Assembly: GCA_036011265.1 (NCBI GenBank) | Contig: DASCNB010000065.1 | Location: forward strand, 1-34,758 | Length of the DNA: 34,758 nucleotides | Reading direction: 5' to 3' | Source: CAJXCL01 sp036011265 | Lineage (GTDB): Bacteria > Nitrospinota > Nitrospinia > CAJXCL01 | In this document: piece by piece, positions 16,944 to 24,785 of the stretch | How the letters are laid out: the number at the start of each line of letters is the position of its first letter | Position numbering within the stretch: the first letter of the stretch is position 1 | Program-made: the position numbers and the translations under genes | The notes under the pieces: generated by a model | What the model was told of the DNA's origin: nothing | Seen by the model: only the letters and a program-made list of their open reading frames with translations | Databases searched by the model: none

Positions 16944-18056
16944 TTAATAAAATTTCTTTATCACCTTACAAACCCTTGCAACAACTTTATGACTCATTCC
17001 CGGATAAAGAGGTAAAGTAATGCATCGGGAAGCTAATTTTTCACAAACTTTTAATTGAAATTTTGGTGGGATATAGCGCTTAAAAGCCGGATGTTCATAA
17101 ACAGGCGGAGAAAACAAATTTCTTGCCTCAATTCCGTTTTTTTGCAGTTCCTTTAAAACCCTGTCCCTCATTTTTTTGGATTGCCCGGTACAAAGATAAA
17201 CCACAAAAAAATTAAAAGAAGGCTTCATATTATCTGCAAGAACAGGAAGGGTAACTCCGGAACAGCTCTCAAACTCTTCATAATATTTATTTGCAATCTC
17301 CGCACGGCTTTTAAGAATCTGACGGATTTTTTTAAGCATCTCCAGACCAATAATGGAATGGAATTCGGACAGACGGCAGCTCATTCCCGCGAATTGAAAT
17401 AATTCATTGTCCGCCTTCCCGTAATTTCTTCCTTTACGGACAAAGTCCGCTATTTTTTTATTATTACTCGTAACAACTCCTCCTTCTGCAGATGTTATTA
17501 TTTTTGAAGGAGAGAGGCTGAACACTTCCGCGATTCCAAAACCACCGCATTTTTTGCCTTTGTAAGAAGCTCCTAATCCTTGCGCCGAATCCACAATTAA
17601 AGGAATACGATGTTTTTTAGATATTTTTTCAAGCTTATCAAAATCAGGAGGAAATCCGTAATTACAAATCGGCAGAATAGCAACGGTTTTTTTCGTAATA
17701 ACTTTTTCAACCTGAAGAGGATCGATGTTTCCATAAACAGGATCAGCATCCACAAAAACAGGTTTTAATCCACTCCAAACCACAGCGTTTGCTACAGCCG
17801 GAAAAGCAAACCCGGGCACAATCACCTCACCCGGCTTATTAAGAGAAGCCAGTACCAGGGTAAGTCCTGATGTGCAGGAAGAAACCGCAATAGCATGCTT
17901 GACGCCAAGATATTTCGCAAATGCCCTTTCAAATTTTTCCAGATACTTCCCCTTTGACCACTGTGAGCTTTTTAAGACACTGGACAACTTTTTCTCAACA
18001 ACAGCATAATCAAGCTGAAACGGTTTTGAGAAAGGAATTAAAGTTTTGTCTTTCAT
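16944..18056 (-). CDS. DegT/DnrJ/EryC1/StrS family PLP aminotransferase
   Basis: 370 residues. Key features are TSGLTLVLASL, where the cofactor phosphate binds, IVDSAQGLGASYKGKKCG with the PLP-contacting Asp156, and SLSPSKIITSAEGGVV with Lys185 as the expected Schiff-base lysine. The family aminates keto-sugars on nucleotides for polysaccharide or glycan synthesis. Substrate unknown; the UDP-sugar genes at 7434-9691 could be in the same pathway but are not adjacent. The gene stands alone. Its 5' flank has a repeat of the CCACGAAGAACACGAA type (18080-18097). Confidence 0.92.
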   Translation of the reverse strand: MKDKTLIPFSKPFQLDYAVVEKKLSSVLKSSQWSKGKYLEKFERAFAKYLGVKHAIAVSSCTSGLTLVLASLNKPGEVIVPGFAFPAVANAVVWSGLKPVFVDADPVYGNIDPLQVEKVITKKTVAILPICNYGFPPDFDKLEKISKKHRIPLIVDSAQGLGASYKGKKCGGFGIAEVFSLSPSKIITSAEGGVVTSNNKKIADFVRKGRNYGKADNELFQFAGMSCRLSEFHSIIGLEMLKKIRQILKSRAEIANKYYEEFESCSGVTLPVLADNMKPSFNFFVVYLCTGQSKKMRDRVLKELQKNGIEARNLFSPPVYEHPAFKRYIPPKFQLKVCEKLASRCITLPLYPGMSHKVVARVCKVIKKFY

Positions 18057-18113
18057 ATTTTTTTAATAATTACTTTATAACCACGAAGAACACGAAAATC
18101 ACGAAGGGAAATA

Positions 18114-18728
18114 TTATTTAAGCTTTAAAGCAAAGCCAGCGGCTTTTTCGATAACCCTGCTCCAATGGTCTTTCCTCGGCACAACAAGAACAAACACTGT
18201 ATTCCTATCCGGCACAATAGCAATATGTTTTATTATTTCAAGAAATCCCAAATTTTCAAGTTCCTTAAAAAAATTTAATAAAGCGCTTCTTATTCGTTGG
18301 TCCTGCGAGAGAATCAAAAACCCTTCCTGTTCTTCTTCCGAAAGCTTTTGAATATTTTCAATCTTAGGGCCTCTAAATTTAAAATATCTTTTATTGATAA
18401 TATGTCCTTCCGATTTGAATTTAGATTTAAGAAAAAAAGTTACATAAAGCCTGTCGAATCCGGACACGAGAAAAGAAACAGGATAATACAGAGGACTCTG
18501 TCGCGGCAAGAGGGTTAAAGTTGCTTCTACTTTCTTAAAATCCTTGCATTTATAGTTGGCATTAAATCCAATTGAGCCTCCAAGCCAGGTATAGTCCTGA
18601 TCATCCGGCTTTAATATCTCTTCAAGAGAGTTGCCTACTGATTTTAAAATGGAGAGGTTTCTCTTTCTCCCCAGAGAGTAACCTGCCAAAGCCAGGAGGG
18701 TCAAGAATGTAATAAGGAATAAATACAT
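18114..18728 (-). CDS. Membrane-anchored protein of unknown function
   Basis: 204 residues. One N-terminal helix (MYLFLITFLTLLALAGYSLG) is followed by a soluble domain with LGGSIGFNANYKCKDFKKVE, ATLTLLPRQSPLYYPVSF and FVLVVPRKDHWSRVIEKAAG. The pattern is that of a conserved hypothetical family known to me only as uncharacterised. I start at ATG 18728. A TTG four codons upstream lies inside a run of AATTGCTAATTG repeats and is unlikely. It is probably cytoplasmic-facing and bound to the inner membrane. Confidence 0.6.
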   Translation of the reverse strand: MYLFLITFLTLLALAGYSLGRKRNLSILKSVGNSLEEILKPDDQDYTWLGGSIGFNANYKCKDFKKVEATLTLLPRQSPLYYPVSFLVSGFDRLYVTFFLKSKFKSEGHIINKRYFKFRGPKIENIQKLSEEEQEGFLILSQDQRIRSALLNFFKELENLGFLEIIKHIAIVPDRNTVFVLVVPRKDHWSRVIEKAAGFALKLK

Positions 18729-19092
18729 TTCAATTAGCAATTATCAGTTAACAATTAGCAATTAACAAGGGAAGAAAAATGAACTTTGCTAAGCTAAGCT
18801 TTGCAGATAATCACAATTTTATCACGATGATAAAATTGGATAGTTTCCAAAGGAAAACCGCCCCGAGGGTTGAGACAATGGATGACAGAGCTAAGCTCAG
18901 CTTTGCCGAAATCACATATTACTTAAGAGAATAACAAGCAAAACGTGTTATAATACACACGCTTATCTTAAAAAAAATGGTGCATTAGTACAAATAACGG
19001 GACTGGTAACGGTAAGGTAAAAATCGCAGAATTCCCGACTGAACATTGTCTGTTAGCTAAACTGTATACTTATATTAATGTTAGCAGCATTT
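18729..19092. other. Repeat-rich spacer at the left edge of the accessory islet
   Basis: Contains a short array of AATTAGCAATTA-type repeats (18731-18766), the 118-bp structured repeat copy A, and a TATAAT box (18949-18954) flanked by GTGT and ACAC. That box is a candidate promoter for the plus-strand gene that follows. No coding sequence. Confidence 0.5.
18797..18914 (+). repeat. 118-bp structured dispersed repeat, copy A
   Basis: Aligns without gaps to 34267-34384 with about 12 differences counted by eye. Starts and ends with near-identical strings (AGCTTTGCAGATAATCA and AGCTTTGCCGAAATCA). Contains a perfect hairpin, CAATTTTATCA-CGA-TGATAAAATTG, then a second, GTTTCC-AAA-GGAAAAC, and the core GAGCTAAGCTCAGCTTTGCC near the 3' end. 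It could be a mobile non-coding repeat or a structured RNA. Confidence 0.8.
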
Positions 19093-19638
19093 ATGATTGA
19101 CAAAAACTTTCTAAAAGAAACGGCAACTCAATTAAACGACTTAGCAAATCTTGTCGAGCAAGTAGACTTTGATGAAAAGAAAGAAATATCAATTAATTTT
19201 GATTCAATAAATGCAGACAAGGCTAATAAAGTTTGCGATGAGTTATCGACTTGGGGAAAAAAGAATAAAGAGAGTCGATACATATATATAATTCAAGCCA
19301 ACAACAAAACTGACATTGATAAATGCTACCAACAGTATGAAATTGCAAAGACAAATAAGGTAGGCTCACGCGCCTATGCAAGACTTAACAAACCTTCCAG
19401 CGTCTTCTATGTTGGAAGTTCAAGTTCATTAGGTACTCGTATCAAACAACATCTTGGTTTTGGTCCACAAGGCACATTTGCTCTTCAATCAACTTATTGG
19501 TCAAAAGAAATTTCAGGTAAACTAAATATTACAATTTGGCGCTTTTCAAAACAAACAAGCCAAGCGGTTATTCAAGCTGTAGAAGATGGGCTTTGGGAAA
19601 AATACAAACCCATGTTCGGTCGTCGGGGAGCAAGATAA
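19093..19638 (+). CDS. GIY-YIG-like nuclease-fold protein
   Basis: 181 residues from ATG 19093; an in-frame ATG at 19078 is possible. The C-terminal half fits a GIY-YIG fold: YIY at about 63-65, then after a long insertion FYVGSSSSLGTRIKQHLG with the expected Arg (about 116) and His (about 120), and a late acidic helix EDGLWEKYKPMFGRRG with the candidate catalytic Glu. The N-terminal 55 residues are helical and unassigned. Activity is not certain, since the second motif is separated from the first by about 40 residues. The gene begins 13 bases after a GTT triplet and is followed at once by an attC-like site, the layout of an integron gene cassette. Confidence 0.68.
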   Translation: MIDKNFLKETATQLNDLANLVEQVDFDEKKEISINFDSINADKANKVCDELSTWGKKNKESRYIYIIQANNKTDIDKCYQQYEIAKTNKVGSRAYARLNKPSSVFYVGSSSSLGTRIKQHLGFGPQGTFALQSTYWSKEISGKLNITIWRFSKQTSQAVIQAVEDGLWEKYKPMFGRRGAR

Positions 19639-19639
19639 C

Positions 19640-19701
19640 TGCTAACCAGTAGCTTGAGATTAACACCCAATAGCATGTCTCCATTCAAGCAGTTGTTAAG
19701 C
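19640..19701 (+). other. attC-like integron recombination site
   Basis: Starts two bases after the stop of the GIY-YIG-like gene. The outer boxes are TGCTAAC (19640-19646) and GTTAAGC (19695-19701); the latter matches the GTTRRRY core and pairs with the former with one bulged A. An unpaired spacer of four to five bases is followed by inner boxes GCTTGA (19652-19657) and TCAAGC (19685-19690), perfect complements, around a 27-base loop. The length of 62 bases, box order and central spacer are those of attC. No integrase gene is in the window. Confidence 0.6.
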
Positions 19702-19791
19702 ATGCACGCTTTATATTATTCCAAGCTTGTTGCTGCTTTGATTAGGTGCAACTCAGCTTTTTCATTATGTGTAAAAATGTAAAAAAAAGAT

Positions 19792-22086
19792 ATGTTTATT
19801 TACGACAAACCAATTGAAACGGAAAAAGACGACTTCCTAGGAAGAAAGCGGTTTTCCAAGCACCTTGGGAAAGCTCTTTTGGATTGGAAAGAGAAAGAAA
19901 GTCTTGTTATTGCAATTTATGGTGAGTGGGGTTCGGGAAAATCCTCGGTCATAAACTTAGCAACCGAAAATATTGAAAAAAGTAATCACGAAAACAAACC
20001 AACCATCATAGAATTTAATCCTTGGATTTTCTCCGAAGAAGATAGTTTGGGAGAGCATTTTTTTAATGAGATCGCAAAAGAACTGGAAATTAGAAATGAC
20101 ACTGAAAAGGATAAAAAGATTGCCAAGAAGCTAAAATTTTATGCGAGTTTGCTCAGTTTAACGCCGGAAGAAAATTTGCTTGCTTGTTTATCATCAAAAG
20201 CATTACTCGTTTTTGGTCTGATCGGTATTTCCTCAAGTCAAATCATTAGCTGGTTAAACATACCTGGCAACTGGATTCAAAATGCCCTTTTAATTGGCGG
20301 CTCCCTTCTCGTGCTGGTAGAACTTTTCAAAGGGTATTTAGCAAAACTTGCAAACTATTTTGATAAAAAGGCCGCATATTATTCAAAATCTATATCGGAA
20401 GTTAAAAGAGAAATTAAAAAAGAGCTTATTGACCGACAGAAAAAACTTGTGGTCGTGATTGACGATCTTGACAGATTAAATCAATCTGAAATTAGACAGA
20501 TTTTTAGACTTATTAGAGTAAATGCAGATTTTCCAAACACCATCTACCTTTTGGCTTTCGACAGAAAAATTATTGAGAAAAATCTTGAAGAACAGGTTGG
20601 TGTATCGGGACAAGATTATTTGAATAAAATTGTTCAAGTAAATTTTGAAGTTCCCTTCGCCAAGCCTTCCAAAATTTCTACCTTTCTTTTTAAAGAGTTA
20701 GATCGCATTTTAAACGTACTGCCGGGATCTGCACAAAAATATTTTGGTCAGGACGATCCATATTGGGCAAATATTTATCATTCTGGTTTCAAAGATTTTT
20801 TCAAAAATATAAGAGATGTCAAAAGGTTTGCCAGTAGTTTGGAGTTTAACATTTCTCAAATGTACCAAGGCGAAGTTATGGAAGTAAATCCTATTGATTT
20901 TATTGCTATTGAGGCAATCAGAATTTTTGCTCCAGATTTCTATTTATTCATGCGCACCAAATGTACACTTTTTACTTCAACGGATAGTAACAATACAAGT
21001 TCAAGCGATAATGACCCACGAAAAGATGAGATTGAAAAAGCGTTAATTAAATTACCAAATGAAACGAAAGAGTCCGTTCTTGAGCTGATTAAGAGATTGT
21101 TTCCACAAGTAGATGGTCTTTTTCAATACGGTTATTCCAGTCATGGACATGAATGGCAATCGACTTGGAGCAATACTTTGAGAGTTTGTGCCACCAATAA
21201 CTTTGATAGTTATTTCACGCTCATTCCGGGAGGAGATGAAGAGGAATTAAGTCAGTTTGAGATTGAGGATATTTTAAATAAATCAAAATCGGAAGAAGAA
21301 TTTGAAAAGATTCTCCGAGAATATATCGATAAAGGAAAAATTAGAAAAGTGTTGGAAAGAATCCAAGATTTTACAGACGATCAAACTCGCATTTCTCAAA
21401 CCAATGTAAAGAATGTCGTAAAGGGGTTATTCAATATTTCCGATGATCTGCCTGAAGAAAAAGCTGGGATGTTGGATTTTGGCGCCAACATGGACATAAT
21501 GAGAATTATTTATCAGTTATTGAAGCGGGAAACTGATAAAAACAAAAACTTTGAACTACTGAAAGAAGTTATTCCCTCATCAAAGGGTATATTTGGTCCC
21601 TTGCAAAAAGTTTCTTTGGAGTCCTCAATAAAAGAAGAAGGCAAAGATTCTGATGAGTTTTTAGTGCCAAAAGATGAAATAGAAGAATTAAAAAAATTGT
21701 GCCTTGAAAAAATAATAGGTAGTAGCACTGATGATCTCATTAAACATAAAAATTTGCACTATATTCTTTATCGCTGGAAAGAATGGGACAAAGAAGAAAA
21801 ATGGAAAGACTTTATCAAAGAAATAACTGCTAATGACACAAAATTGCTTTTGTTCATAGCAACATTTGTCACGAAAAGCAAAAGCCAAACCATTGGAGAT
21901 TACGGAGTAAAAGTAACTAAAAAGTTTAATTATAAAAGCTTGAATGATTTTATTGATCTGTCCGAGATAAAATTAAAATTGGAAGAAATAAAAAAACAAG
22001 ATAGCCAACTATACAAAAATAATAAGGAAGCAATTGAATTGTTTTTGGACAACTTTGAAAATAAGGATAAAGGTGATTGGGATTAA
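19792..22086 (+). CDS. KAP family P-loop NTPase
   Basis: 764 residues. The Walker A GEWGSGKSS is at about 44-52, the KAP-typical EFNPWIF at about 74-80, and the Walker B VVVIDDLDRLN at about 220-230 with Asp224/Asp225. Two transmembrane helices (about 133-152 and 163-181) are inserted between Walker A and B, a hallmark of the family. The C-terminal 450 residues are charged, helical and unassigned. KAP NTPases act at the inner membrane; PifA of the F plasmid, which excludes phage T7, is the best-known member, and others occur in defence loci. A role in phage exclusion is therefore plausible but inferred. The gene is isolated, 90 bases after the attC-like site. No strong Shine-Dalgarno. Confidence 0.9.
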   Translation: MFIYDKPIETEKDDFLGRKRFSKHLGKALLDWKEKESLVIAIYGEWGSGKSSVINLATENIEKSNHENKPTIIEFNPWIFSEEDSLGEHFFNEIAKELEIRNDTEKDKKIAKKLKFYASLLSLTPEENLLACLSSKALLVFGLIGISSSQIISWLNIPGNWIQNALLIGGSLLVLVELFKGYLAKLANYFDKKAAYYSKSISEVKREIKKELIDRQKKLVVVIDDLDRLNQSEIRQIFRLIRVNADFPNTIYLLAFDRKIIEKNLEEQVGVSGQDYLNKIVQVNFEVPFAKPSKISTFLFKELDRILNVLPGSAQKYFGQDDPYWANIYHSGFKDFFKNIRDVKRFASSLEFNISQMYQGEVMEVNPIDFIAIEAIRIFAPDFYLFMRTKCTLFTSTDSNNTSSSDNDPRKDEIEKALIKLPNETKESVLELIKRLFPQVDGLFQYGYSSHGHEWQSTWSNTLRVCATNNFDSYFTLIPGGDEEELSQFEIEDILNKSKSEEEFEKILREYIDKGKIRKVLERIQDFTDDQTRISQTNVKNVVKGLFNISDDLPEEKAGMLDFGANMDIMRIIYQLLKRETDKNKNFELLKEVIPSSKGIFGPLQKVSLESSIKEEGKDSDEFLVPKDEIEELKKLCLEKIIGSSTDDLIKHKNLHYILYRWKEWDKEEKWKDFIKEITANDTKLLLFIATFVTKSKSQTIGDYGVKVTKKFNYKSLNDFIDLSEIKLKLEEIKKQDSQLYKNNKEAIELFLDNFENKDKGDWD

Positions 22087-22175
22087 ATAAATGAGGGGGT
22101 CACGTCCATTCTTGACTGCATATGTCTAGAGCAGCCGCCAGCTATCAATAAACCTGCTGTCAGGGATCGGGTATC

Positions 22176-22444
22176 AGGGAAAAATTTTCAATTAACAGTA
22201 TTATGACGATAAAAGTGACAAAAATTTATATAGAAAGGTGAATGGAAGTTTGGATAACAAAACAAAAAAGCCCTGACTTTCATCAGAGCTTTTTTTGTCG
22301 ACCTTACCCCTATCGTGAGGTAAACTCACGAACGCACACCATACGGTGACAGTTCGGGAATAAAGTCTTTGTAAGAAAAAGATATCTCCTTGCCCGGTAT
22401 TTGTCAAACATTTTATAAAAAGGGAAAAAGTTTCAATTAACAGT
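22176..22444. repeat. 24-bp direct repeats bounding a 221-bp hairpin block
   Basis: The copies at 22176-22199 and 22421-22444 (ending TTTCAATTAACAGT) differ at one base. The enclosed block carries the terminator-like hairpin and the TCGTGAG/CTCACGA stem (22313-22331). The arrangement could be an inserted small element with target duplication, or a partial tandem duplication. Confidence 0.6.
22264..22297 (+). terminator. Possible bidirectional Rho-independent terminator
   Basis: AAAAAAGCCCTGA pairs with TCAGAGCTTTTTTT with one mismatch around CTTTCA. A-run and T-run flank both sides, so it could stop transcription from either strand. It is 178 bases beyond the KAP NTPase stop. Confidence 0.6.
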
Positions 22445-22577
22445 TAAAAACACAGGGCCACATCTCGATTATTTGTAAATTTTGTTTCATTCCTCCCGTT
22501 CTTTTAAATGTAAAGTCGTTAGCCTGTAGAAATAAATTTTATTCATCTATTGTTATTAAAAATGCTATAATTCCTTA

Positions 22578-22763
22578 GTGAAAATAAGAGATGTGTTGAA
22601 ATTAATTGAGAAAGATGGTTGGTTTTTGTTACGTACAAAAGGAAGTCATAAACAATATAAGCATCCTATAAAAAAAGGTCTTGTTACTATACCTGGAAAA
22701 CCAAACGATGAATTGGCTCCGGGAACTCTTAACAGTATATTTAGACAGGCAGGATTAAAATGA
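22578..22763 (+). CDS. hicA: HicA family mRNA interferase toxin
   Basis: 61 residues of the YcfA/HicA dsRBD-like fold: IRDVLKLIEKDGWFLLRTKG, then SHKQYKHP with the catalytic His24, and VTIPGKPNDELAPGTLNSIF. HicA cleaves mRNA when free of its antitoxin. The start is GTG at 22578, supported by the fixed family N-terminus. Its TGA overlaps the hicB ATG by four bases, so the pair is translationally coupled, toxin first, as is usual for hicAB. The operon has a repeat about 80 bases upstream. Confidence 0.93.
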   Translation: MKIRDVLKLIEKDGWFLLRTKGSHKQYKHPIKKGLVTIPGKPNDELAPGTLNSIFRQAGLK

Positions 22764-22972
22764 AATACCTAATTGTTATTGAAGAAACATCTACAGGATA
22801 TTCGGCTTTTTCACCAGACTTAGATGGTTGCGTGGCCACCGGTAGCACAAAAGAGGAGACTGAGATAAATATTAAAGAAGCAATTGAATTTCATCTTGAA
22901 GGTCTTCGTAATGAAGGATTTGAAATACCGTCGTCACATTCTTACTCAAGATATCTGGAAATTCCGGCATAA
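22760..22972 (+). CDS. hicB: HicB family antitoxin
   Basis: 70 residues with the HicB partial RNase H-like fold: YLIVIEETSTGYSAFSPDLD, GCVATGSTKEETEINIKEAI and EFHLEGLRNEGFEIP. It should bind and neutralise the neighbouring HicA. There is no C-terminal helix-turn-helix or ribbon-helix-helix, so this is the short type, and DNA-binding autoregulation is not visible. Confidence 0.93.
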   Translation: MKYLIVIEETSTGYSAFSPDLDGCVATGSTKEETEINIKEAIEFHLEGLRNEGFEIPSSHSYSRYLEIPA

Positions 22973-23164
22973 CCATTCACTCCAAAAGACAGCGAACAAA
23001 ATGATTATCAAGCCCTTCCTTGACTACATGTTAAATTTAAATAACTCTAAGAATAGATGCCCCCTTTTCACTGGTACTAATTGCAGTATTTTTATGCTAG
23101 ATAAGCTGTGTACTTAATATTAATGTTAGGCACTCAAGTACCCCAGGGTAGGACTATATAATCT

Positions 23165-23650
23165 ATGGAAAAAGTCGTCGTGTTTGTGGACGTTCAAAAT
23201 ATTTACTACACAACAAAACAGTTCCACAATTGTCATTTCAACTATAATGTATTTTGGGCTAAAGCGACTTCAAATAGAGAAGTTGTGAAAGCGATTGCTT
23301 ATGCTATTGATAGTGGCGATGAAAAGCAGAAACAATTTCAAAACATACTTAAGGGAATTGGATTTGAAGTAAAACTAAAGCCTTTTATTCAAAGAAGTGA
23401 TGGTTCCGCGAAGGGTGATTGGGATGTTGGCATCACACTTGATGTTATGGAATATGCAAAGAAATCAAACGTAGTTGTATTAGCATCCGGGGATGGTGAT
23501 TTTGACTTATTAGTTAATAAAATAAGAAAAGACTTTGGTGTTTCGGTTGAAGTATATGGCGTGGCCCAACTTACTGCTACGTCTTTGATTAATTCGGCGT
23601 CAAAGTTTGTACCAATTGAAGATGATTTGCTATTAAAAATTGCCCGATAA
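23165..23650 (+). CDS. NYN domain (LabA/DUF88-type) putative ribonuclease
   Basis: 161 residues, nearly all one PIN-like NYN domain. Acidic positions expected for metal binding are present: Asp9 with Asn12 in VFVDVQNIYY, Asp85/Asp87 in KGDWDVGITLDVM, and Asp110/Asp112/Asp114 in ASGDGDFDLLV. Such proteins are predicted RNases; some act in RNA turnover, others in defence. It is a single gene between HicAB and a J-domain gene, all on plus. GTTAGGCAC lies 41 bases before its ATG, a cassette-junction-like string, but no matching attC was found. Confidence 0.85.
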   Translation: MEKVVVFVDVQNIYYTTKQFHNCHFNYNVFWAKATSNREVVKAIAYAIDSGDEKQKQFQNILKGIGFEVKLKPFIQRSDGSAKGDWDVGITLDVMEYAKKSNVVVLASGDGDFDLLVNKIRKDFGVSVEVYGVAQLTATSLINSASKFVPIEDDLLLKIAR

Positions 23651-23715
23651 TGGAGAATAAAAGGAAATGATTATCAAATCCATTTAATTTTTTAGTCTTT
23701 AGCTTTTTACGGACC

Positions 23716-24609
23716 ATGCCTCGGACAACTCACAAAAACTATTACAAAATTCTTGGCGTTGAAATAAACGCACCTCTCAAGGAGATCAAGAAACGTTACC
23801 GGGAGCTTGCCAAAAAGTATCATCCCGATGTTAATAAGGGAAGCCAAGCCTCCGAGGACAAGTTCAAGATCATTTCCGAAGCGTACGAAGTTCTTAAGGA
23901 CAAAAATAAACGGCACGAGTACAGTCAGCGCCGGACACCGAGTGCTTCGGGAGAGCCCGATTGGGAGGGAGGCTTCTGGCAACAGCATAGAAGAGATTCG
24001 GGTTTTCAAGGAGATTTCGGACAATCCACCCCCCAGGAAGAAACGACGCCGGACCCCAACGCACCCACCCGCGGTCTCGACTTTCAGTTCATGGTCGATA
24101 TCCCCCTGAAGACCGTGGCACTCGGCGGTGTCATCCCCTATTCCTATGAAAAATATGTCAAATGCTCAACATGCGGTGGAACAGGAAGCAAGGGAACAAA
24201 GGAGTGCGACACCTGCATCGGCACACGGCAAGTGGTCGAGAAAGTGGTTCTGGACGTCAAAATCCCTCCGGGTGTCGCGGACCAATACACCCTGCACATT
24301 CAGCATGAGGGAGGCGAAGGCCGTAACGGGGGCCCGCCGGGCGATCTGTTTCTAAAAGTCTGCACCCTGCCCCATCCGAATTTCATACGCCGCAAGGATG
24401 ATGTCTACGCCGAAATCACCATTTCCAGCGAACTCGCAGAAAAAGGCGGTACCTTAAAACTGGAAACCCTCGACTCGCCAAAAACCATTCAGGTGGAAGA
24501 AGGAACCCTCTCCGGAGAAGAACTCCGAATTCCCGGCGGAGGAGCGGCGATCTTTTGGGGCAAAAAACGGGGGGACTTTATCGTTAAATTTCTCATAGCG
24601 GACGGATAA
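23716..24609 (+). CDS. J-domain co-chaperone, DnaJ/CbpA-like with reduced zinc finger
   Basis: 297 residues. The J-domain spans about 7-70 with the HPD motif at 36-38 in KKYHPDVNKG, which stimulates DnaK ATPase. A glycine/tryptophan-rich linker runs to about 118. The client-binding region starts near 121 (LDFQFMVDIPLKTVALGGVI). Only one cysteine pair set remains: CSTCGGTG (150, 153) and CDTCIGTR (164, 167), against four motifs in classical DnaJ. DVKIPPGVADQYTLHI and GDLFLKV support the C-terminal domains. The gene has clearly higher GC than its neighbours, which suggests a separate origin. It is not beside dnaK or grpE. Confidence 0.88.
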   Translation: MPRTTHKNYYKILGVEINAPLKEIKKRYRELAKKYHPDVNKGSQASEDKFKIISEAYEVLKDKNKRHEYSQRRTPSASGEPDWEGGFWQQHRRDSGFQGDFGQSTPQEETTPDPNAPTRGLDFQFMVDIPLKTVALGGVIPYSYEKYVKCSTCGGTGSKGTKECDTCIGTRQVVEKVVLDVKIPPGVADQYTLHIQHEGGEGRNGGPPGDLFLKVCTLPHPNFIRRKDDVYAEITISSELAEKGGTLKLETLDSPKTIQVEEGTLSGEELRIPGGGAAIFWGKKRGDFIVKFLIADG

Positions 24610-24785
24610 ATCCGGTGTCTCTTATCGGTATTTGGGCAACAACCCGGCGTTTATTGATAAATTTTGTTTCATTCCTTCCGTTTTTCATTCAATCATGGTA
24701 AATTATTAATTTAGTTGATTGATGCTATTAAAGTACTTCATTCAGCATTCTAATAAAAACACAGGGGTTAGTGAAAGGAACAAAT

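Larger units (their letters stand above)
22087..22577. other. Long spacer with direct repeats and hairpins
   Basis: Contains a 24-base direct repeat pair (22176-22199 and 22421-22444), a terminator-like hairpin and a second perfect hairpin. It also holds the first copy of a 25-base string repeated at 24658. Short open frames here look random. Confidence 0.5.

Noticed and set aside
18797..18914. Calling the 118-bp repeat a c-di-GMP-I riboswitch
   Set aside because: Only part of the 3' half is reminiscent of the motif; the conserved 5' core is not evident, and repeat behaviour suggests other origins.
22201..22407. A 68-codon minus-strand open frame in the hairpin block
   Set aside because: It runs through the terminator-like hairpin and has no protein-like conservation pattern or ribosome-binding site.
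23125..23131. A second attC core, GTTAGGC, before the NYN gene
   Set aside because: No matching inner boxes or a paired outer box with proper spacing were found; the same string also occurs near 5779 with no cassette context.
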